DNA of 64,000 bases from Heyndrickxia oleronia. Its GTDB lineage: Bacteria; Bacillota; Bacilli; Bacillales; Bacillaceae_C. Location: contig NZ_CP065424.1 of NCBI RefSeq assembly GCF_017809215.1, positions 2,326,001-2,390,000 of the forward strand, written 5' to 3'. A program made the translations under genes and the position numbers. Shown here piece after piece: positions 34,748-44,192 of this stretch. Within the stretch, counting starts at the first letter, position 1, and each line of letters opens with the position of its first letter. The notes under the pieces are model-generated. The model searched no databases. It had not been told where the DNA came from and was given only the letters and a program-made list of their open reading frames with translations.

Positions 34748-36059
34748 GTGACAGTAAAAGTGGTAAGGAAAACAAAAAATGGTCTTAATGGAACGATAGC
34801 TGTTCCTGGGGATAAATCGATTTCCCATCGAGCTATTATGTTAGGTGGAATTGCGAACGGAAAAACGGTGGTGAAAGGATTTTTGCCAGGAGATGATTGT
34901 TTGAGTACGATTTCATGTCTAAGGCAGCTTGGTGTAAACATTTTGCAGGAAGGGGATTACTTAGAAATCGATGGGAAAGGGATAAAGCATTTACGGGAGC
35001 CTGCATCTGTACTTGAGGTTGGAAATTCGGGAACAACTATCCGATTGTTATCGGGTTTACTTGCAGGTTTGCCTTTATACGCTTGCTTGCAAGGGGATTC
35101 TTCCATTGCTATACGACCGATGAATCGGATTGTTGAACCATTACGCTTAATGGGCGCGAAAATGGATGGACGTCAAGATGGTAAGTATACTCCGCTCACC
35201 ATTAATGGAAGAAGCTTGCAAGCTATTAATTATACAATGCCAGTTGCCAGTGCACAGGTTAAATCGGCAATCCTACTCGCAGGCCTTCATGCAATAGGTA
35301 CAACTTCTGTTACGGAGCTTCATGTCTCAAGAGATCACACTGAACGCATGCTCGAGGCATTCGGAGTAACGATACACCGAAGTGGTAAAAAAAGTAACTA
35401 TTACGGGAAAGCAGAGCCTAACCGCCATTACAATTGATATACCAGGAGATATATCGTCTGCAGCATTTTTCTTAGTAGCTGGTTCTATTATTCCTAATAG
35501 TCATATTACCATTCAAAGAGTTGGAATAAATCAAACTAGAACGGGGATCATCGATGTTTTAGAGAGGATGGGGGCTTCTATTAAAATAACAGGCAAGGAG
35601 GAACAATCATTTGAGCCATTTGCCGATTTGGAAGTTAAATTTGCCCCTTTAAAAGCAACGGAAATCGCTGGTGAAATGATTCCTAGATTAATCGATGAAA
35701 TTCCAATTATTGCTCTTGCAGCTACCCAAGCAGAAGGAACTACCATTATAAAGGATGCTAGTGAACTAAAAGTGAAAGAAACTAATCGTATTAATACCGT
35801 AGCTGAGGAATTAAATAGAATGGGTGCACATATTGAAACAACTGGAGATGGGTTAATTATTCATGGTAAAACCCCATTGAAAGGAGCGTACGTAAACAGC
35901 CATGGAGATCACCGTATCGGGATGATGCTCTCCATTGCAGGATGTCTTGCTGATGGAGAAACGGTTATTGAAAATAGTGAAGCAATTAAGGTGTCATATC
36001 CAACTTTTTTTGAAATACTAAGCAAGCTTCAAGAGATAAATCAAACGGTTATTGAATAG
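34748..36059 (+). pseudogene. aroA: EPSP synthase (3-phosphoshikimate 1-carboxyvinyltransferase), single frameshift
   Basis: GTG 34748 has AGGAG upstream. Segment one (34748-about 35390) shows [47 protein letters not shown] and [13 protein letters not shown]. Segment two, in another frame to 36059, shows [40 protein letters not shown] and [10 protein letters not shown]. The frames meet at seven A (35387-35393); six A would restore one protein of about 437 residues. All catalytic motifs are kept. As the last gene of an intact operon, this is more likely a sequencing indel, a very recent mutation, or a slippage site than a dead gene. Confidence 0.85.
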
Positions 36060-36278
36060 AATCTTTTTTTATTTTTTCATTTATCTAGGTCTTTAGAATT
36101 GCGCGTAAATGAGTGCATAAATCCATTAAACCTACGTATTTGCTACAGCTATTATAAGTAACTTCAAATGGTGTCCCTTCAACGCGTATCTTAATGAACT
36201 CCCGTAATCTATAATTTTATAATATAAGGAAGTTGATTACTTTACTATATATTATAAAAGTGATCTTAGGCCGTGTAT

Positions 36279-36308
36279 AAAAGCCAGGCTCAATTGCCTG
36301 GCTTTACT
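36279..36308 (+). terminator. Terminator of aromatic operon
   Basis: AAGCCAGGC (36281-36289) pairs with GCCTGGCTT (36296-36304) over TCAATT, followed by TACTATT. It lies 220 bases after the aroA stop. Confidence 0.65.
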
Positions 36309-36841
36309 ATTCACAGATGAGAAAACTGCATATACATTGATTAAAAAAGTATCTATAGTCATTCGATTAAAGATGAAAACCTATTTTTTACCGTTATAAA
36401 TAAAAATAATGTGAAATTTTCTATAATTACAAATATTTGTATACAATTCCATATTTACATACTATAATCCAAATAAAAAGGAAGGGAATAGAACGAAAAA
36501 GAGGATTGGACAAAGTTCAATGTATTTTCTCTATTCGCAATACTAAGTATAGTATAGTTTTTTGCATCTGTTAAAGCTCTACTGCCAGCTTTTACATCTA
36601 ATAAAGGGTTTAATTTTTTATTAAAATATACAGCTCTTTTTCTAAGTGGAATGAGACTTGTCGATCCTCAACATAATTTTATTCGTTTAAAACATTACCT
36701 AAATAGCAACAATGTTTGAGAAAAGAGCCGGCTAAAAGAGCGGAAATTAAAATTTTTAACTGAACTTGTACCTTCTCTCAATCCTCAAGTCTCAATCATA
36801 TTTTTTTATAAATATATGTTCACTCGAAAGGAATGAATTTG
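36309..36841. other. Gene-free stretch with MITE-like repeat copy
   Basis: No gene seen. 36543-36735 starts GTATAGTATAGTTTTTTGC and ends CCTAAATAGCAACAATGTTT plus GAGAAAAGAGCC, matching both ends of the repeat at 52750-52906. Confidence 0.4.
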
Positions 36842-37024
36842 ATGTCTAGAGAGCAGAGAGACAAACTTCAGTCAAAAGAACAGACAAAAAATCCAGGAGC
36901 CATACTAAACAATACTTTTGCAAGAGCACTTACTGGATCTCCAGACGGTGGTTGTTTAATAAATTTATTATCAATAGTAATGATTTTAATACTAATTTTC
37001 ATTGTAAAAGCATGTACAAATTAA
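36842..37024 (+). CDS. Small membrane protein, DUF6366-like
   Basis: 60 residues from ATG 36842, with AAAGGA nine bases upstream. A polar, Lys/Gln-rich N-terminus (MSREQRDKLQSKEQTKNPG) leads to a glycine-rich turn and a single C-terminal membrane helix (LLSIVMILILIFIVKAC). The plan resembles the small DUF6366 proteins of bacilli. The function is unknown. Confidence 0.5.
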   Translation: MSREQRDKLQSKEQTKNPGAILNNTFARALTGSPDGGCLINLLSIVMILILIFIVKACTN

Positions 37025-37052
37025 TATAAGATTGTATGGAGGAGCACGCCCT

Positions 37053-37499
37053 ATGCCTACGATTCAACATTGTACATATATAAAAGTAGATAGAAAAAAG
37101 ATTTATGAAGTACTTACATCTGCAGACGGATGGAATGCTTGGTTTACGGATGATACAAGGCTGGATATTAGACCGGATGGAACTGGGGAAATCAAATTAA
37201 GATGGTCAAAGTTCGGAATTGATGAAAGGGATATGGAAGATGGTGGAGTAATCCTAGAGGCTATCCCGAATCAACGTTTTGTATTCCAGTGGTCCCCTGT
37301 GAAGGGAAAAACGATGGTTTCTTTTAAACTGATAGATTATAAGAATGGGACTCTAGTCCAATTAGATGAAATAGGATACGTCAATACTGAGCGTGATATT
37401 GAAGCTTGTATAGATTGTGCAATTGGTTGGGGGGAAGCATTAACTTTATTAAAAATTTACTTGGAATATGGAATAGTTATTAAAAACGATTTGTGTTGA
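37053..37499 (+). CDS. SRPBCC (AHSA1/START-like) domain protein
   Basis: 148 residues from ATG 37053, with GGAGG upstream. The N-terminal strand and helix (IKVDRKKIYEVLTSADGWNAWFT) and the C-terminal long helix (CAIGWGEALTLLKIYLEYG) bracket a beta sheet that forms the hydrophobic cavity. The TDDTRLDIRPDGTGEIKLRW block is typical of bacterial activator-of-Hsp90-like proteins. Probably binds a small hydrophobic ligand; the role is unknown. It may form an operon with the methyltransferase 44 bases downstream. Confidence 0.78.
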   Translation: MPTIQHCTYIKVDRKKIYEVLTSADGWNAWFTDDTRLDIRPDGTGEIKLRWSKFGIDERDMEDGGVILEAIPNQRFVFQWSPVKGKTMVSFKLIDYKNGTLVQLDEIGYVNTERDIEACIDCAIGWGEALTLLKIYLEYGIVIKNDLC

Positions 37500-37543
37500 T
37501 AATCATAAAAGGATCGCACTGAATAATATTTGGAGGGTTGGTT

Positions 37544-38302
37544 TTGTTAAGTTATTATAACAAGCTTTCATCTGAAGTATATGATTTGGATAAGCCAATA
37601 GGTCATTCATTTGGTGATATTGAATTTTATAGTAAAAGATTAGCATCTATTAGTGGGCCAATACTAGAACCAGCAACTGGTACAGGGCGGGTTCTTATTC
37701 CTCTTTTAGAAGAAGGATTTAAGGTGGACGGATTTGATATTTCAAACGAAATGTTGACTATATGTCGTGAAAATTGTCATAAAAGAGGTTTGAATCCAAA
37801 TCTATTCGAGGCTAAAATGGAAAGCTTTTCACTTAAAGCAAAATATGAGGCGATTATTATTCCCTCCGGAACATTTCTACTACTATATGAAAGAGAAAGG
37901 TCTATTCAAGCATTACATAATTTTTATCGACATCTAGTTGATGGTGGGAAATTAATCATTGATATTTTTTTACAAACTGAAATTGATTTAGGAAAAGTTT
38001 CTACAAGAACATGGACCTGTAAAAACGGAGATGTAATTACATTAGAAACAACTAATGTTGAAGTAGATTATATTAATCAGTTTCTTATTTCACATGGACG
38101 ATATGAGAAATGGAGAAATGGTACACTCGTACAAACTGAATTGGAGCGGTTTCCCTTAAGGTGGTATGGAATAGAAGAATTCAGACTTTTATTAGAGCGT
38201 ATTGGCTTTGAACATATTGTCGTTTCTGAAAATTATCAGTTTGGTAAATATCCGGAAAACCCTCATGTACCAGTAACTTTTGAGGCAGTAAAAAGAGAAT
38301 AA
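37544..38302 (+). CDS. Class I SAM-dependent methyltransferase
   Basis: 252 residues from TTG 37544 (GGAGG, 7-base spacing). Motif I is ILEPATGTGRVLIPL, the acidic end of strand 2 is VDGFDISNEML, and motif IV is YEAIIIPSGTFLLL. It belongs to the small-molecule methyltransferase superfamily (Methyltransf_25-like). The substrate is unknown. It ends at a strong terminator. Confidence 0.85.
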   Translation: MLSYYNKLSSEVYDLDKPIGHSFGDIEFYSKRLASISGPILEPATGTGRVLIPLLEEGFKVDGFDISNEMLTICRENCHKRGLNPNLFEAKMESFSLKAKYEAIIIPSGTFLLLYERERSIQALHNFYRHLVDGGKLIIDIFLQTEIDLGKVSTRTWTCKNGDVITLETTNVEVDYINQFLISHGRYEKWRNGTLVQTELERFPLRWYGIEEFRLLLERIGFEHIVVSENYQFGKYPENPHVPVTFEAVKRE

Positions 38303-38314
38303 TTGAAAATAAGG

Positions 38315-38346
38315 AGAGATTTTGGCTATCAAAATCTCTTTTTGTT
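38315..38346 (+). terminator. Intrinsic terminator after methyltransferase
   Basis: AGAGATTTTG (38315-38324) pairs with CAAAATCTCT (38330-38339) over a 5-nt loop, followed by TTTTTG. Confidence 0.85.
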
Positions 38347-38485
38347 TTCTTCTATTTTAATGAACAATACATCGTTCCTACTATCTCGAATGGACTCTTA
38401 GTCAGTAATTTTTCATTATTTATATACGAGAATAAAGTTAATAAATTGTTTAAAAGGGTAAGATACTAAATAAGGAGTTGATGGT

Positions 38486-38581
38486 ATGTATAAATCTCAA
38501 GAAAAGAAACTTATGTGGCTCAGCTTTATTGTAGCTGGGATCATGCTATTGTCAATTATTGGGCGAATATTCGGAGGCTAA
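38486..38581 (+). CDS. 31-residue single-helix membrane protein upstream of cydA
   Basis: ATG 38486 follows TAAGGAG with eight bases of spacing. The product is a polar MYKSQEKK head, then one hydrophobic helix (LMWLSFIVAGIMLLSIIG). The stop codon overlaps the cydA ribosome binding site, so translation is coupled. Small one-helix subunits are common in bd oxidases, but the CydS homologue lies downstream, so this one may be an extra subunit, an assembly factor or a leader. No family is recognised. Confidence 0.55.
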   Translation: MYKSQEKKLMWLSFIVAGIMLLSIIGRIFGG

Positions 38582-38594
38582 GGAGGCTTTATGT

Positions 38595-39941
38595 ATGGAC
38601 AACGGAAATGCTGTTTATTATAGTCGTGTCTTAACTGAACTTACTTTATCGTTCCACATTATATACGCTACAATCGGTGTCGGCGTTCCGTTGATGATTA
38701 TGATTGCACAGTGGGTTGGCATAAAGAAGAATGATGAGCACTATATCTTGCTTGCAAGACGTCTTGCACGTGGATTTGTTATTACAGTAGCAGTTGGTGT
38801 TGTAACTGGAACGGCTATTGGGCTTCAATTATCTCTATTATGGCCAAATTTCATGCAACTAGCAGGTAATGTGATCGCTTTGCCCCTTTTTATGGAGACA
38901 TTTGCCTTTTTCTTTGAAGCTATTTTCCTAGGCATTTATTTATACACGTGGGATCGATTCGAAAATCAAAAAAAGCATTTGCTTTTACTAATCCCGGTAG
39001 CCATTGGTGCATCCATGTCTGCCGTGTTCATTACGATTGTGAATGCTTTTATGAATGCACCACAAGGGTTTGATGTAGTAAATGGTCAACTGGTAAATAT
39101 TAAACCTGTTCTCGCCATGCTGAATCCAGCAATGCCAACCAAGGTAGGACATGTACTTGTTACTGCTTATATGACTTCTGCATTTGTATTAGCTGCAATT
39201 GCAGCATATAGAATATTAAAAGGTTCTGTACATATTTACTATAAAAAAGCTTTATTCTTATATATGAAATTAGGTCTAGTATTTTCGGTAGCTACTTTAG
39301 TTATAGGAGATTTTTCTGCGAAATATTTAGTGGAGTACCAACCTGAAAAACTTGCCGCTGCAGAATGGCATTTTGAAACAGAAAAAGGAGCTCCGCTAAA
39401 ATTATTTGGTGTAATAAATGGGGAGGAAGTGAAATATGCCATTAAAGTTCCTTATGCTTTAAGTATATTAGCCCATACGAACCCAGTAGCTGAGGTAACA
39501 GGGTTAAATGAATTTCCAAAAGATGAAACCCCCCCTTTATATATTCATTACTTATTTGACACGATGGTTATGATTGGAACATTTATGATCGTATTTTCTG
39601 CTATATTTGTATTTGGTAAAATCAAGAAATGGAAATTTATCTCTTCAAATTGGTTTCGTTGGATAATTGTAGCCGGTGGCCCATTATCAATTATTGCTTT
39701 GGAAGCGGGCTGGTGGTTAGCAGAGGTGGGGCGTCAACCTTGGATCTTGTATAAATATATGAAGGTGGCTGATGCAGCTACAACAAGTGAACATGTTGAT
39801 CTTATGCTGGTGCTCTTTTGTCTATTATATTTAGTTCTTGGAATTGGAAGTGTAGTTGTCTTACTTCGTATGTTCCGAAAAAATCCAATTGAAAAAGAAA
39901 TTGCCGATCGACAAGCTGATAGGAGTGGTGCTGGATTATGA
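38595..39941 (+). CDS. cydA: Cytochrome bd-type quinol oxidase subunit I
   Basis: 448 residues from ATG 38595 (AAGGAGG upstream; the 38559 start is inside the preceding ORF). It begins YYSRVLTELTLSFHIIYATIG, which contains the high-spin haem histidine region. Then come GTAIGLQLSLLWPNF, a Q-loop of the short type, and GRQPWILYKYMKVADA, the conserved GRQPW motif. The length corresponds to the YthA/Geobacillus type. Together with cydB it oxidises quinol and reduces oxygen to water in the membrane, favoured at low oxygen. The stop overlaps the cydB start (ATGA). Confidence 0.93.
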   Translation: MDNGNAVYYSRVLTELTLSFHIIYATIGVGVPLMIMIAQWVGIKKNDEHYILLARRLARGFVITVAVGVVTGTAIGLQLSLLWPNFMQLAGNVIALPLFMETFAFFFEAIFLGIYLYTWDRFENQKKHLLLLIPVAIGASMSAVFITIVNAFMNAPQGFDVVNGQLVNIKPVLAMLNPAMPTKVGHVLVTAYMTSAFVLAAIAAYRILKGSVHIYYKKALFLYMKLGLVFSVATLVIGDFSAKYLVEYQPEKLAAAEWHFETEKGAPLKLFGVINGEEVKYAIKVPYALSILAHTNPVAEVTGLNEFPKDETPPLYIHYLFDTMVMIGTFMIVFSAIFVFGKIKKWKFISSNWFRWIIVAGGPLSIIALEAGWWLAEVGRQPWILYKYMKVADAATTSEHVDLMLVLFCLLYLVLGIGSVVVLLRMFRKNPIEKEIADRQADRSGAGL

Positions 39942-40963
39942 ATTTAGAAATATTAGGTATATCAGTATTGTGGCTATTCTTATTTGGTTATGTCATTATT
40001 GGATCCATTGATTTCGGAGCAGGCTTTTTTAATGCATATAGTGTTCTAACGGGGCGCCAGCATATACTAACACATATTATCCAACGTTATCTATCTCCTG
40101 TTTGGGAGATAACCAATGTATTTTTGGTTTTTTTCTTCGTTGGAACTGTAGGTTTTTTTCCAAAAACGGCTTTTTACTATGGTACAACCCTACTGGTACC
40201 AGCGAGTATTGGGATTATTTTATTATCCATTCGAGGAAGTTATTATGCTTTTGAATCATATGGTTCACGGGGACATAAGGGCTACTCATTTATGTATGGT
40301 GTGGCTGGATTATTATTACCTGCTGCATTATCTGTTGTATTGACTATCTCTGAAGGCGGCTTTATATCCCTGCAAAATGGACAGCCGGTTTTAGATTATT
40401 GGGGATTGTTTACTAGTCCTTTAACATGGAGTATAGTCGTTCTTGCAATTGCAGCTGTTCTTTATATTTCAGCCGTTTTTTTAACCTGGTATGCAAATAA
40501 AGCTAATGATGTTGGAGCGACAAATTTACTTAGGAAATATGCCTTAATATGGGCCATACCTTTAGTTATTGCAGTGATTGGTATTATGGTGGAATTACGG
40601 AGGCACAATCCGGATCACTATGCACGAATGGTTGAAGTATGGTACTTATTCGTAATATCTGCAATTATGTTTGTCATTACAGTATGGCTCATTTGGCAAC
40701 GTAAAAATTATGGGATGGCATTAACGTTATTAGTGGGGCAATTTGCATTTGCTTTTTTCGCTTATGGCGTATCCCATTACCCTTTTTTGCTTTACCCACA
40801 CTTAACTTTGTATGATTCGTTTACGAACAAGGCGATGGCGATTGCACTGGTCATTGCTTTTATTGCAGGTTTTTGTTTGTTAATTCCTTCATTATATCTA
40901 GTTCTTAAATTATTTCTATTTGATAAGGATTATATAAGAGGAAAAGAAAATGGTCATGTATAG
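39938..40963 (+). CDS. cydB: Cytochrome bd-type quinol oxidase subunit II
   Basis: 341 residues with eight or nine membrane helices. The N-terminus (LWLFLFGYVIIGSIDFGAGFF) contains the conserved acidic residue of the proton/oxygen channel region. RYLSPVWEITNVFLVFFFVGTVGFFPK and HYPFLLYPHLTLYDSFTNKAM are typical of CydB. It overlaps cydA by four bases and is followed 13 bases later by cydS. Confidence 0.93.
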   Translation: MNLEILGISVLWLFLFGYVIIGSIDFGAGFFNAYSVLTGRQHILTHIIQRYLSPVWEITNVFLVFFFVGTVGFFPKTAFYYGTTLLVPASIGIILLSIRGSYYAFESYGSRGHKGYSFMYGVAGLLLPAALSVVLTISEGGFISLQNGQPVLDYWGLFTSPLTWSIVVLAIAAVLYISAVFLTWYANKANDVGATNLLRKYALIWAIPLVIAVIGIMVELRRHNPDHYARMVEVWYLFVISAIMFVITVWLIWQRKNYGMALTLLVGQFAFAFFAYGVSHYPFLLYPHLTLYDSFTNKAMAIALVIAFIAGFCLLIPSLYLVLKLFLFDKDYIRGKENGHV

Positions 40964-40976
40964 GGGAGGAGTCTAA

Positions 40977-41084
40977 ATGGAAAAAATATTAATTTTCTAT
41001 GCGCCATTTATTATCGTTGCTCTCTCAATTATTAGCGCGTTTATCATAGGGCTAAAAGATAGTCCTGTGAAAAATGATGAATGA
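40977..41084 (+). CDS. cydS: Cytochrome bd small subunit CydS
   Basis: 35 residues from ATG 40977 with GGGGAGGAG upstream. One membrane helix: MEKILIFYAPFIIVALSI, then ISAFIIGLKD. This matches the small CydS subunit seen in the Geobacillus bd oxidase structure (pattern xxILxxYAPxxVVALSxxxAFxxGLKD), which packs on CydA. The position directly after cydB supports the call. Genes this short are easily missed by annotation. Confidence 0.88.
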   Translation: MEKILIFYAPFIIVALSIISAFIIGLKDSPVKNDE

Positions 41085-41129
41085 TTATTATTTAGTTATA
41101 AGTAATATGAATAAACTGGAACGTGCCAA

Positions 41130-41166
41130 AAGCCTGCATTGATAGTCCTTCAATGTAGGCTTCTTT
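41130..41166. terminator. Terminator between cyd operon and DinB gene
   Basis: AAGCCTGCATTGA (41130-41142) pairs with TCAATGTAGGCTT (41150-41162) with one mismatch, then CTTT. It separates the convergent operon and gene. Confidence 0.8.
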
Positions 41167-41208
41167 AGGATATGGTTTGCGAATACTAATTTATCGGTAT
41201 ATGTAGCC

Positions 41209-41688
41209 TTATTTAGACTTTTGATACTGAAGAACTTTTAATAGACATGAAATAGTTGTGAGGTGACTCGTTTCATGTATTGTTGAAAAATTGAAAACCT
41301 CATTAAATGTATTTAATTTTAATGGTCCGATTTCTACCGGTGTATCCAAATGTTTAGCGAATGTGCTAGAAGCTATCTCTGAAAGATTAGAGAGTTGGTT
41401 TGATAGGTAATTGACTAGTTCATCTTTTGTTGGCGGGACCTCAGTCCAATCAGATGGCTTACTGCCCGGTTTGAAAAGTTGTGTATAGTTTTCTGGAAGG
41501 CTAGATATGTTCGGTTGGCCTAAAGAGAGAAAATAATTATGAGATAAGATAATATGTCCAATATTCCATCTTATCGAATTAGTGAAAGGTTCCGGTATAA
41601 TATCGAAAAGTTCTTCAGGAATCGATTGTACCTGTTGAATGAGCGAATGACGTATTGTTACTGCAGAACTTAATAATACATTTGACAT
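41209..41688 (-). CDS. DinB-fold protein
   Basis: About 159 residues, starting at the ATG at 41688 (GGAGG nine bases upstream; earlier TTG/ATG codons are too close). DinB features: SIRWNIGHIILSHNYFLSLG and FSTIHETSHLTTISCLLKV. The shared loop KPGSKPSDWTEVPPT makes it a paralogue of the gene at 17107. Function is unknown; a bacillithiol-related role is possible. Confidence 0.8.
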   Translation of the reverse strand: MSNVLLSSAVTIRHSLIQQVQSIPEELFDIIPEPFTNSIRWNIGHIILSHNYFLSLGQPNISSLPENYTQLFKPGSKPSDWTEVPPTKDELVNYLSNQLSNLSEIASSTFAKHLDTPVEIGPLKLNTFNEVFNFSTIHETSHLTTISCLLKVLQYQKSK

Positions 41689-41831
41689 AATCATCAACCT
41701 CCGTAAATTTAAAAATTCGCGTCAAAAATAAAAGGTTATTATGACCTCTATGGTTAATCAATGCATATTATTTAATGATTATGATAAAAATTAAAATTAA
41801 TTAACTTTAGAAATTTTATAATGCTCACCGA

Positions 41832-42035
41832 GTGTCACAGTTTACAAAACAATTAAGGGCAGGAGTTTATCTCGATTGGGCTACACTTTTCATTGTAGCA
41901 ATTTTTTGTGTAGCGATTTTTATCGATCGAAAATGGAAGAAAATAAATAATAATTTTCACTTTTACAATTGCAATAAATTATACGAAAAAAAAGCCTTGT
42001 ATAAAAGGGAAATTAAGAAGGATTGTAGAATGTAA
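41832..42035 (+). CDS. Short ORF with one hydrophobic segment, doubtful
   Basis: GTG 41832 opens a 67-codon frame with WATLFIVAIFCVAIFIDRKW in the middle and a basic, Asn/Lys-rich end. There is no good ribosome binding site. It may be the tail of a lost membrane-protein gene. Confidence 0.25.
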   Translation: MSQFTKQLRAGVYLDWATLFIVAIFCVAIFIDRKWKKINNNFHFYNCNKLYEKKALYKREIKKDCRM

Positions 42036-42078
42036 GGTGAAGGTGATTAGTTATTCCATTAAATAAAGGAGTAGAATG

Positions 42079-42522
42079 ATGAATGAAACGTTTAATCTTA
42101 AATTAAATGCATATTTACTGCTTCTAATTATTCCGATCTCTATCGTGGGATATTATTTTGCTGTCGAGAAAGAAAATTTATTTTTTGTATATGAATGGAT
42201 GCTTACAGTTTTTGTCATCACATTAATGTTGTATTCTATTAAAAATGTTCTAATGATCAGAAATAGCTTAATATGGGTGGCTATTTCCATATTCGTTTTT
42301 TTAATTCAATTTGCGGTGTTCGCATTATTTTTAGGGCCACTCTCAAACTTTGCAATGATTATTGTTTACTATCTTGCTGCAATCATTTCGTTTATTGTTT
42401 ATGTGATTACATTGATAAAAAGTAATAAAATGAGAATGGTACCTATCATTTTCATCTTCATCACAGGAATCTTTACTTTTTATATGGTATTTATTAATGC
42501 AATGTGGGGAAATGGTTTTTAA
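42079..42522 (+). CDS. Hypothetical four- to five-helix membrane protein
   Basis: 147 residues from ATG 42079 (AAGGAG; the 42076 ATG is too close). Hydrophobic segments: YLLLLIIPISIVGYYFAV, WMLTVFVITLMLYSI, LIWVAISIFVFLIQFAVFAL, MIIVYYLAAIISFIVYVI and MVPIIFIFITGIFTFYMVF. No family is recognised. It stands alone upstream of the Eis-like gene. Confidence 0.65.
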   Translation: MNETFNLKLNAYLLLLIIPISIVGYYFAVEKENLFFVYEWMLTVFVITLMLYSIKNVLMIRNSLIWVAISIFVFLIQFAVFALFLGPLSNFAMIIVYYLAAIISFIVYVITLIKSNKMRMVPIIFIFITGIFTFYMVFINAMWGNGF

Positions 42523-42654
42523 TAGAGAATTAGTAAAAATAAGTGGTTAAATTGAAAAGCCGAAGATGGCATTTCAAAATGAACAAACTATAAGAAAACA
42601 ACTTTAGTATTCGACGAGATTATGAAACTAAAATACTATTAATGAGGTTAATGA

Positions 42655-43545
42655 ATGAATGATCAACTAAACTTTCATACTAATTTCACGAATGATCCAA
42701 ATAAACGCGAAAAATTATATCCACTTTTTGAGAAGATATTTGGCATTGAAACAAGCTTGCTTGAAGATTTTTACAATAGAGGTTTATGGAATGATCAATA
42801 TGTACCCTATACATACTTCGATGGTGAGCAAGCGGTTGCGAATGCATCTATATTCCCACTGGATATGCAAATAAATGGAGTACGTAAAAAATGTGTGGGT
42901 ATTCAATCGGTTATGACGGACCCAGTTTATCGAGGAAGAGGGCTGATGAAAGATCTATTCAAGAAAATATTAGTAGATATTGATAAACAGTATGAATATG
43001 CTTTTTTGTTCACCGAAAGCCCATCACTTTATACTCCATTTGGATTCCATGTTGTCAAGCAATATTATTTTAAAATAGAGTATAATCATGTACCTTTTAA
43101 TCCTCCACCTAAAATGAAAAATTTGAATCTATTCAATCAGGAGGATGTAAATATTTTAATGAATATCTTTCCACATAAAGAGGCTCTATCAAAGAAATTT
43201 GCTCCTCTTACATATGAACATGCACTTTATTTTAACTTTTACAGTCCAAATTTAAATCAAAAATTTTATTATATTAAGGAATTAAATACAATCATCGTAT
43301 TTGAAGTAAGCAAAGGAATATGTCGAGTATTCGATATAGTAAGTGAAACGATTCCTGCAATAGAAGAATTATGTGCTTTCATACCATTTCCGTTTCACAC
43401 TATTGAATTCTACTTTTCTCCTGATGTATTCAAGCTTCCGCATGTAGAGGAAATCGAATACAATACTGAAAATCATTTAATGATCAGAGGTCAGCTCCTT
43501 TTGCATGGTGAATCTTTTATGATGCCATTAACTGCTGAATTCTAA
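42655..43545 (+). CDS. Eis-like GNAT acetyltransferase (GNAT_9 type)
   Basis: 296 residues. The N-terminal GNAT domain has VGIQSVMTDPVYRGRGLMKDLF, the acetyl-CoA loop, and FTESPSLYTPFGFHVV. A second acetyltransferase-like half and a C-terminal sterol-carrier-like region follow, the two-to-three-domain plan of Eis and its Bacillus relatives. Eis proteins acetylate amines, including aminoglycosides, but the substrate here is not known. ATG 42655 follows GAGG. Confidence 0.75.
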   Translation: MNDQLNFHTNFTNDPNKREKLYPLFEKIFGIETSLLEDFYNRGLWNDQYVPYTYFDGEQAVANASIFPLDMQINGVRKKCVGIQSVMTDPVYRGRGLMKDLFKKILVDIDKQYEYAFLFTESPSLYTPFGFHVVKQYYFKIEYNHVPFNPPPKMKNLNLFNQEDVNILMNIFPHKEALSKKFAPLTYEHALYFNFYSPNLNQKFYYIKELNTIIVFEVSKGICRVFDIVSETIPAIEELCAFIPFPFHTIEFYFSPDVFKLPHVEEIEYNTENHLMIRGQLLLHGESFMMPLTAEF

Positions 43546-43578
43546 AAATTAGAAAGTATGTATGAAAGGATAAATCTG

Positions 43579-44052
43579 ATGAAAAAAAGAGGAATATTTT
43601 TATTATTAACAATAGTCGTTTCGATTGGTTTATACACCTTCTATTCATTTGTGAATCAAGATCTAGATTATAGTAAGCTTTCAGTCGATGAATTAATGAA
43701 ATTAGCACAAAAAGAGGATGCAGAGGCTCAAGTGCTATTAGGAGCTCATTTTGAACAGGGGATTAAAGTGAAGAAGAACATAAATGAAAGCCTGAAGTGG
43801 AACATAAAAAGTGCGAATAATGGCAATACAACAGCGATGGTTAATTTAGGTTATATGTATAGCAATGGAATTGGTGTCAAAAAAGATCACAAAAAGGCTT
43901 TTGAGTGGAACTTATTGGCAGCAAAAAAAGGTGATCCGAGTGCTATGTTCAATGTTGGCAAAAAATATGAATTGGGCGCAGGCGTGGAAATGAATAAGGA
44001 AAAATCTGATTATTGGTTAAATCAAGCGAGACAAAAAAGAGATCATTTTTAA
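43579..44052 (+). CDS. Sel1-repeat protein with N-terminal membrane anchor
   Basis: 157 residues from ATG 43579 (AAAGGA upstream). Residues 1-22 are KKRGIFLLLTIVVSIGLYTF, an uncleaved anchor or signal peptide. Then three Sel1-like repeats: AEAQVLLGAHFEQGIKVKKN, TTAMVNLGYMYSNGIGVKKD and PSAMFNVGKKYELGAGVEMN. The repeats form an alpha-solenoid for protein binding. The partner is unknown. Confidence 0.8.
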   Translation: MKKRGIFLLLTIVVSIGLYTFYSFVNQDLDYSKLSVDELMKLAQKEDAEAQVLLGAHFEQGIKVKKNINESLKWNIKSANNGNTTAMVNLGYMYSNGIGVKKDHKKAFEWNLLAAKKGDPSAMFNVGKKYELGAGVEMNKEKSDYWLNQARQKRDHF

Positions 44053-44192
44053 TAAGTCACTATTATATGAACGGCAATTTTCATATAGTTTGATTGCCTG
44101 TATAATGCCCAGATCCCTTTGTAAAGAAGGGCAGACTGGATAGAAAATATTTATGACTATGAAGATTTGTTGGTCATGTTAGATTCTTATGC

